Below, in pieces: positions 57,301 to 64,000 of a stretch of 64,000 bases of DNA (position 1 is its first letter; the number at the start of each line of letters is the position of its first letter). Under the pieces are notes generated by a model, which saw nothing but the letters and a program-made list of their open reading frames with translations, did not search any database and was not told where the DNA came from. The stretch is taken from assembly GCF_964656455.1 (NCBI RefSeq), contig NC_135717.1, positions 150,153,793-150,217,792 of the forward strand, given 5' to 3'. Both the position numbers and the translations under genes were made by a program. This DNA is from Halichoerus grypus (Eukaryota > Chordata > Mammalia > Carnivora > Phocidae).

Positions 57301-59216
57301 AAAAATATTATTGCATTCCTCTAAAAATATTCTCATAAATCCAGTAAACTACTTAAATTGCCACAAAATACAGGCCTTTTTCTCAGATGTATTAAATTTT
57401 CATTGTTACTACTATATGATATTCCCACAAATTGTACCATGCTTTGCACTGATGGACCATTTCTTATAACTCATTAGGTACTATTCCCGTAAGTTACTCC
57501 CAAACGGCCTTTAAGAAAGTTGGATTTGATAATAAATAAAGCTCACCATGATACTTCCAGATGGAATCTTTTTCTCAGTGTTATTATACTACTGACTGAT
57601 AATTTATTTTTACTGAATTTCTGTTCAAACTTCTATTGAGAAAGGACTTACAGTTAAAATTAAATACCCCGGTGATGGTCTGAATAAAATTATTTCATTG
57701 ACAACTTACACAAGCTTTATTATTAATATTTATGCAAAAATAAGTAACATCTCCCTTGATTTATAAATTTGACTTAATATACACAATACTGCCTTATTCA
57801 TCTTCTACCCCAAATTTCTGCAATATTATGAAAGTGGCTTTTTAATGTATCTCCATATTGCCAGTAACCTTTAAAAATAGGAAAGAAGGAGGCAGTAGGC
57901 TTTAAAAGATATTTTGCCTAAGGCTAGCATAATTTAAACTATAAAGTCCTTCTTTGTTTTTTATTGTTTCTGACAAGTAAACTTTAGGAGACAAAAACAG
58001 TTTTTAACACCTGGGAAAGCTGCTTATATAGCATTAGGGGGAAGAAAAATCTGCTGAGATATTTTGTTTATTCTTCCATATATAAAGTGTCACTGTCATT
58101 AAGCTTGATAGACTTGAGGTGAGTAGTATTTTTAAAGGGCACATTTGAATGCTTCCCAAACATAAAAATGAATTTTTGGAAGGAATTACTTATTTTGTAA
58201 ATAAAGAACATTCATGTGAGGAATACAGTGTCACCAAAATATTCCAGTTCATTCATTTCTAGATAGAAATGGTTAATTTTCTAAACTTTAATGATGAGGA
58301 GCCATTAATCCTCACCATCGTAACACATTTATCTGCCTATGAGATGTAAGATAAAATTTCACTGTCATTCTCCTCCTGCCCCTGAAAGAATGCCTGGTAT
58401 CTTTAAAGCAATAGCTCAAAACTAATTAGTCTCTTTTTTGACAAGACACATATGCATTTATTTTGAAAAAAAAAAAAAGCTTCAAATGAGATTTTTTTAA
58501 TGAGTTATTTAGGATTCTTCTCTTAAGTTCTACATCTTAGCAGATACGATCACGTACAAAGTTAACTTCCAGCCGTATCTATGAAGACAGTGCCCATGTC
58601 ACTTTTTATTACCTTTAATGTGAAACCTGCCATTGTATTCTCGGTGTGTGACCATGTATCTTTCCATGTTGTCTAAACTGAACTTCAGTATTTAGTAATT
58701 AAAATCAATCATTATGAATTTACATTTTTATCCATACCAGTATACATAGGTTGGTAATCAATGTAAAATAGCACCTGAGGTCATTTCAGAGTTCAGGAGA
58801 AGGCTCTTCATTAAATACATTGGGTTGCTCTATGTAGGAAGCATATGAATGAGTCTGAACAAAATTACATATTTTAGTGGAATTTGGTAGATACAGTATA
58901 GTCCCTTAAGTCAGTGATTAAAAAAAAAACTTGTATATTTGAAACTAGTAGAAATCATTGGTGTTGGTAATACATTTGCTAAAAACAGGCAACATCCCAT
59001 CTCTCTTTCAGTGTACAGGTGAACATTTAAAATGCAACACTTTTTATTTATATGTCGAGTTAGGATTAAACATATAGTTAGACTGATATAATTTAGCAAC
59101 CCAGGTCATAGTTGCATCACAGAAGTCACTGATTCATTCCTTAAGAAAACAGAATATTTGCATAATCCATATGTATGCTACATTATATACTAAACATATA
59201 GCAGATAAGTGGATAG
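54384..59216. other. Longest stretch without recognised repeats, 4.8 kb
   Basis: I recognise no gene, SINE or LINE. Base composition in 54400-57000 is somewhat less AT-rich than downstream. Frames of up to 90 codons on both strands show no convincing domain. A degenerate retroviral internal region is possible but I cannot support it. Functional non-coding elements cannot be judged without conservation data. Confidence 0.4.
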
Positions 59217-59270
59217 ATGAGAGAGAGAGAGAGAGGGAGAGAGTCAGAGACAGAGAGACAGAGAGACAAA
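59217..59270 (+). repeat. (GA)n purine microsatellite
   Basis: GAGAGA and GACAGA units over about 54 bp. Confidence 0.9.
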
Positions 59271-60164
59271 TAGGGACAGAAAAAAGGCAAAGAGAGATTC
59301 ATTCAAGTGCCTTAGAGTGGCCAGTGTCAGTTACGTTTGCATGAATAGAATTCAGTAAGCTATTCTCACTTATAGATCTAGTAAACAAAGAGAAAGGTCC
59401 AAATGTTTTTCATATTATTTCAAATAAGGACATGGGAATCTGGCAAACCCTGTACATTACTAAAGGTAGTATAAAACGATACCACCTTTCTAGAATGCAA
59501 TTTAGAATGGTGGAAGGTGGAATTAGAATGAGGACTATGGCCAGATATCCCACCTTTGTTTCTGAAAGTAGATACGGTGGCCCTGACCCTGACTGACCTA
59601 AGCAATGGCAGATGGACAAACTGCCAAACACGACAAAGCAAGAAGAGACTTGCAGAGTCTCACACAAGCAAAACACATAGTCTGCTTTTCCCTCTTCTTT
59701 TTAAAATATACTCTGCAATTTAAATTTTTTTAATTTTACTTTTTCTATGTAGACTTTAATTAATATTAATTAACATCTAGCATTGTATGTATTGGTTCAC
59801 AAAACACAACTGAATAAATCCCACCCTCTACCATTCCTCCATAAAAATCTAAATTGCTCTGGTGATTGTATAGTAATCTGATTCTCTTCCTCTTGCTTCT
59901 CCATGTTTAGTGTTTTTATTTGTTAACTTATTTTGTTACTTTTTATCTTTATAATGATTTCAAATTTAAGGAAAAGTTACAAAATTATACAAGGATCAGA
60001 TTCACCAATTATTCATGTTTTGCCCCAATCATATCCATCTATCAAACTATCTATATTATATCTACATATATCTATCTATTCAAATATAAATATATATAAT
60101 GAATATATGCACTCACCATAAAATTACATAGAAAATTTTATGCTCTTTGCAATATATATTCTAT
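59271..60164. other. Unclassified sequence
   Basis: Overlapping minus-strand frames of 88 and 73 codons at 59410-59676 have no recognised motif. A TATC/TATA-rich tract lies at 60045-60110. 'ttcaaatttaaggaaaagtt' near 59960 may be old L1 3' UTR. Confidence 0.4.
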
Positions 60165-60915
60165 ATATTTGTTTCCAAATATGAATAAAATTGATAAATT
60201 TTTAACTAGGCTGACAAAGAAAAAATGGAAAAGACACAAACCACCAATAGCAGAAATGGAAAGAGGGATATCACCACAGATCTTACAGATAATTAATGAA
60301 AAACAAAAATATGAAGAACTTAAACACATAAATGCAACAACTAATATGAAATAAGGCAATTCTTTGAAAGTCTCAAAGTATGAAAATTCACACATGAAGA
60401 AAGGGATAAGCTGAATAGTTATAAAATAATTAAATAAATTTAATTTGTAATTCAAAACTTTCTGAAAAACATGGTTTGTAGCTCCAGATAGTTTCACTGA
60501 AAAATTCTATAAAACATGTAAGTAAGAAATAACACCCATGTTATATAATCTCTTCCAAATAATAGAATAAGAGCGAATACAACTCATTTTATGAGGTCAG
60601 AATTATCCTGATATCAAAACTCTACAAAAACAGCATGAAAAAAGATAACTATAGACAAATATTCCTTGTGAACATAGTTTCAAATGATTCTCAACGTAAT
60701 ACTAACATCAAACCCAGGAACATATAAAAGGAATAATGCACCAAATCAAGAGCAATTTATCTTGGAAATGCAAGATTGGTTCAATATGTGAAAAATTATT
60801 CAATGTAATCCACCCTATTCACAGACTAAAGGAAAAAAATATGATCTTATCAACTGACACAAGGAAAGCATTTAACAAAATTCAATATCCAGTTATAAAA
60901 ACTAAAACCAAAAAC
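60165..60915 (+). mobile_element. L1 ORF2 fragment, sense
   Basis: Sense L1 text: 'agggatatcaccacagatct', 'tgaaaaattctataaaacat', 'tccaaataatagaataagag', 'gaacatagtttcaaatgatt', 'gaaatgcaagattggttcaa', 'gaaagcatttaacaaaattc'. It covers the start of the reverse-transcriptase domain and then stops; the 3' UTR follows after only about 60 bp, so most of the domain is deleted. Confidence 0.85.
60169..60354 (+). pseudogene. L1 ORF2 remnant upstream of the RT domain
   Basis: A 61-codon stretch including 'NKIDKFLTRLTKKKWKRH' matches the L1 ORF2 segment that precedes the reverse-transcriptase core. Broken by stops on both sides; part of the element at 60165-60915. A 119-codon frame on the opposite strand here is its shadow. 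Confidence 0.7.
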
Positions 60916-60927
60916 TCAACACCCTAG
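60736..60927 (+). pseudogene. L1 reverse-transcriptase remnant
   Basis: A 63-codon stretch has 'LSTDTRKAFNKIQYP', corresponding to the first catalytic-aspartate motif of L1 reverse transcriptase. The later YADD-type active-site motif is absent because of the deletion. Non-functional. Confidence 0.75.
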
Positions 60928-60974
60928 AAATAAACCTGAGGGAGGGCATCCAAATATACCATTTGCAAAGACAA

Positions 60975-61320
60975 GGGATGAAATGTGAGGGCGTATGCTA
61001 AGTGAAATAAATAAATAAATACATAAATAAATAAAGACAAATTCTGTGTGATTTCAGTTATATGTATGTGGAATCTAAAAAAGCTGAACTCATAGATATA
61101 GAGAGTAGATGGGTGGTTGCCAGGGGCTAAGATGTAGGGGTCTCGGGCATGAGGAGATGTTAGTCAAAGGGACAAACTTCTAGTTACAGATGAATAAGTT
61201 CTGGGGATCTAATGTAGAGCATGGAGTAATGGAACAATCATGTACCCTGATTGTGGTAGTAGTTACATGAAGCTATGCATGTGTTAAAACTCATATAATT
61301 TCATGTCAAATGCAAAAAAA
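60975..61320 (+). mobile_element. L1 3' UTR, sense
   Basis: 'gtatgctaagtgaaataaat', (AAAT)n at 61005-61034, 'gtatgtggaatctaaaaaag', 'tggttgccaggggctaagat', 'agatgttagtcaaagggaca', 'agatgaataagttctgggga' are sense L1M 3' UTR. Same orientation as the ORF2 fragment at 60165, so probably one internally deleted element. Confidence 0.85.
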
Positions 61321-62151
61321 AAGGTCAATTTTAATGCATGTTCATTTTGAGAATATAATCACATTTAGAAATACTGTCACATATCTTTCATGGTATGTAC
61401 TCAGTTTAATTCAGTATTTTTTGAATAAATAAATGATCACTCTATCTTTCCCTTACCTCATTTAATTTTCTAAATACCTTTAGCCAATAATATCAATAAT
61501 AATATTAACCATTACTTTTTTGTTTATATAATTACCCATTTTCTCTTTTCATTCATAGATATTTTGTTACAAAAATTGTGCAAGCCAAGGCCAGCAAGGA
61601 GAATTATGGGATGGTATTCACAATGAGATGACCATCTCTTTCCTTTCTGACTTCTAGGTAGATTTTCTTCTAGTGTGGGATATAGGAGAGGGGTGGGAAG
61701 CATGGGTAGAAGGGCACTGGGGTACAGGAGGGTATTTTGGAGATCTGGTTAAGGGGAGTGAACTTTGTTGGATTACGGTGTATTTATGTGGTTTGCATAA
61801 TATCTATGTATAGTTACATTCTTGCTAGCATGATTTCATAGGTCAGTCAACAGAATTGAGATGAAACTTTTCTAAATTATCAATCATAAAAAAAAATCCA
61901 CTTTGACCTACCTTACTATAGGAATGAATCTTTGTAGATAATGATATCATAAAATCATTGTTATGTGAAAAAGATGATCAAAGAGTAAGCAACCAAAAGA
62001 TAAAGGGACAAAAAGTATCACAGGCAATAAATTAAGCATTTTTTACAGATTTTATGATCTTTTTTGTTTTTTAAAATTTATAATCTATTGTGATTTCCTT
62101 CCTTATTCTAAATAAATATTCATTTTCATATTTCATATTGAGTTCATAATT
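61321..62151. other. Unclassified sequence
   Basis: Nothing recognised. Confidence 0.5.
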
Positions 62152-62166
62152 TTGTATTCTTTTTCT

Positions 62167-62372
62167 TTTTTTAAATTTTCTTTACTTTTTTTTTTTTTAG
62201 AGAGAGAGAGTGCAAATGGGGCGGGGAAGGGCAGAGGGAGAGAGAGCGAATCTCAAGCAGACTCTCTGCTGAGCAAGGAGCCCAACATGAGGCTCAATCT
62301 CACAACCCTGAGATCACAACTTAAGCTGATATCGAGTCAGTGGCATAACCAACTAAGCCACCCAGGTGCCCC
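62167..62372 (-). mobile_element. Can-SINE
   Basis: Minus-strand SINEC ending 'aagccacccaggtgcccc'. Perfect 15-bp TSD TTGTATTCTTTTTCT at 62152-62166 and 62373-62387, despite a diverged body. Confidence 0.96.
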
Positions 62373-62387
62373 TTGTATTCTTTTTCT

Positions 62388-62625
62388 CAAAGGCCTTCAA
62401 AATTAACTTTCCTTACCTACAAAACCTGAATCAAGCCCTTAATAGCCTGGATCTTCAAAGCCTTGACTCTCATTAGTGTCAGGAGACTATGTGGTATGCA
62501 GAATTTGCCTCTTTGTTGTTTTTTTGAGTTTCTTATAGCACGGAGGTGAGGAAGAAAGAAAGAGAGAGAGAAAGAAAGAAGGAAAGAAGGAAAGACAGAG
62601 AAAAAAAAGAAATAAGTTCCTTGTT
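62388..62625. other. Spacer with GA-rich microsatellite
   Basis: GAAA/GAGA/GGAAA units at 62548-62612; nothing else. The 99-codon frame at 62546-62845 begins in this tract and runs into a SINE, so it is spurious. Confidence 0.8.
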
Positions 62626-62641
62626 ACTAAGTAACATTTTA

Positions 62642-63089
62642 CTTTTTTTAAGATTTGTTTATTTTAGGGGCGCCTGGGTGGCTCAGTTGGTTAGGCGACT
62701 GCCTACGGCTCGGGTCATGATCCTGGAGTCCCTGGATCGAGTCCCGCATCGGGCTCCCTGCTCGGCAGGGAGTCTGCTTCTCCCTCTGACCCTCCCCCCT
62801 CTCATGTACTCATTCTCTCTCATTCTCTCTCTCTCAAATAAATAAATAAAAATCTTAAAAAAAAAAAAAAAAAAAAAGATTTGTTTATTTTAGAGAGAGT
62901 AAGAGAGAGAGAGCGTGCATGTGTGCGTGCACGAGTGGGGGGAGGGGCAGAGGGAGAGAAACTTAAGCAGACTCCCTCCCCCCTGAGAGGGGAGCCCCAT
63001 ATGAGGCTCAATCCCATGACCCAGGAGATCACGACCTGAGCCCAAACCAAAAGTTGGGTGCTTAGCCGACTGAGCCACAGAGATGGCCC
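62642..63089 (-). mobile_element. Older Can-SINE hosting an opposite-strand SINE
   Basis: Minus-strand SINEC in two parts, 62642-62666 (T-rich tail) and 62893-63089 (GA-rich body and head ending 'gagccacagagatggccc'). Outer TSD ACTAAGTAACATTTTA (62626-62641) and ACTAAGAAACACTTTA (63090-63105), two mismatches. Confidence 0.92.
62667..62875 (+). mobile_element. Young Can-SINE nested in the tail of an older one
   Basis: Head 'ggggcgcctgggtggctcag', variant 'ggttaggcgactgcctacgg', GGATCGAGTCC, 'agtctgcttctccctctgac', AATAAATAAATAAAAATC and an A run of about 20. Perfect 17-bp TSD AAGATTTGTTTATTTTA at 62650-62666 and 62876-62892. Confidence 0.97.
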
Positions 63090-63105
63090 ACTAAGAAACA
63101 CTTTA

Positions 63106-64000
63106 ATTTTAAATAAAAATAATGCATCATTAATATTAAAATAACTGAAAATAAATACTTACACATGCCTAGTAAAGTTCATAGCACACAGTTAGTGTTC
63201 ATTGAACAATTGTTGAGTAAGGCTTAGAAAGAAAGGGAGAAAGAAAAGAACAAAAGGAAGGAAGGAAGGAAGGAACAAAGGAAGGAACAAAGGAAGGAAG
63301 GAAGGAGAACAGGAGGGCCAGAGACAAGAAGAGAAGAAAAGATCAAATATATTGAAGTTCAGTTAGGAGGCAGTTAGGTTGAAAATACAGGAATTAACTT
63401 TATAGTCAGGGTCAGATTGGAGTCCAAGTTCAGTTTGAAACTAAACATGTCTTATTCCTGTGCTGTACTTTACCTGCTCCTTTTATTAAAACTTTGGAGC
63501 TTATTTCTACTTTGCTATTTTCTCCCCTATTCCAGCTTTGTTTTAGTATTTCTGACCTTGGCATACAGACGTGATCCTGATTCTGAGCTTATTGATTTAT
63601 CTTAGTACTGAAAAAGCTGAGCTCATGGAACTTCTTTTACGTATAACCTGACTCTTTATTAGCAGTTTTAGAACAGAAATACAACCTCATGATATAAAGA
63701 GTTGGAAACCCAGCCCTGATATAATGTTTTAGTTAAAAAAAAAAACTGTCCAGTTATTTTTGTTTATTTATTCATTTATTTATTTATAAATTAACTACAC
63801 TGCAGGTAAAGGTGTTCATGGGAACAAGTAGCTAATGTTCTTCTTTTAAGTCCTGAGCTACTAAAATAATTGTTGAAAATAACTCAACAGTCAATTGAAA
63901 AATATTTTAGTCAATTGAAAATATGTCAGCTAAACAAGTAAGATGACTCAAAAGGCTGGTTTGTTGAGAGAGGAAAACAAACTTTATTCTAGGTTATCCA
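63106..64000. other. Unclassified sequence with purine and TTTA tracts
   Basis: (GGAA)n-type array at 63235-63315 and a TTTA tract at 63763-63788. A 62-codon frame at 63417-63605 has a hydrophobic run but no gene context. Confidence 0.5.

Noticed and set aside
60138..60497. 119-codon minus-strand frame with hydrophobic segments
   Set aside because: It is antisense to an L1 ORF2 fragment, so it is a shadow frame.

Overview
The window is AT-rich, intron-free-looking intergenic DNA from a mammalian nuclear genome, almost certainly a carnivoran. The diagnostic element is the tRNA-Lys-derived Can-SINE (SINEC). I count 20 copies with heads of the type GCGCCTGGGTGGCTCAG, CT-rich bodies and A-rich tails. 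There are also two carnivore-type young L1 3' ends flanked by perfect 16-bp target-site duplications (TSDs). The SINE heads resemble the form typical of arctoid caniforms (bears, seals, mustelids), and I see no copy of the dog-type head. The arctoid assignment is inference from remembered consensus sequences.

I find no protein-coding gene, no functional tRNA or rRNA gene, no CRISPR array and no operon structure. Every open frame is short (140 codons or fewer). Those I checked lie in a repeat, are antisense to one, or lack recognisable protein features. The only protein-derived signals are decayed LINE-1 ORF2 fragments: a C-terminal piece near 7.5-7.7 kb on the minus strand and a reverse-transcriptase piece near 60.2-60.9 kb on the plus strand.

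Layout. 0-9 kb: an L2 split by a SINE, back-to-back SINEs, MIR fragments, a 1.8-kb antisense L1 interrupted by an old SINE, and a SINE nested in a SINE. 9-15 kb: L1 3' end, a 2.3-kb antisense L1 interrupted by a SINE, a near-complete L2 3' region, and a hAT-type DNA transposon fossil. 15-26 kb: mostly unclassified sequence with SINEs and dense microsatellites, including a 34-bp perfect palindrome and a GATA array. 26-29 kb: an L1 3' UTR carrying a solo LTR, then a MIR and an L2. 30-36 kb: quiet sequence with a GGAA array. 36-47 kb: a carnivore L1 and a cluster of solo LTRs, at least four copies of one LTR family plus two others, with L2 and L1 fragments. 47-54 kb: SINE, MER5-like transposon, old L1 hosting a 114-bp young L1, another LTR of the same group, and a 338-bp young L1. 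54-59 kb: the longest stretch without an identified repeat. 59-64 kb: an internally deleted L1, three more SINEs (one nested pair) and GA/GGAA tracts.

There is no coordinated gene function here. The biology visible is the insertion history of retroelements: L1-machinery target sites, nesting order, LTR solo formation and microsatellite growth from repeat seeds. I did not find an undescribed biological system.
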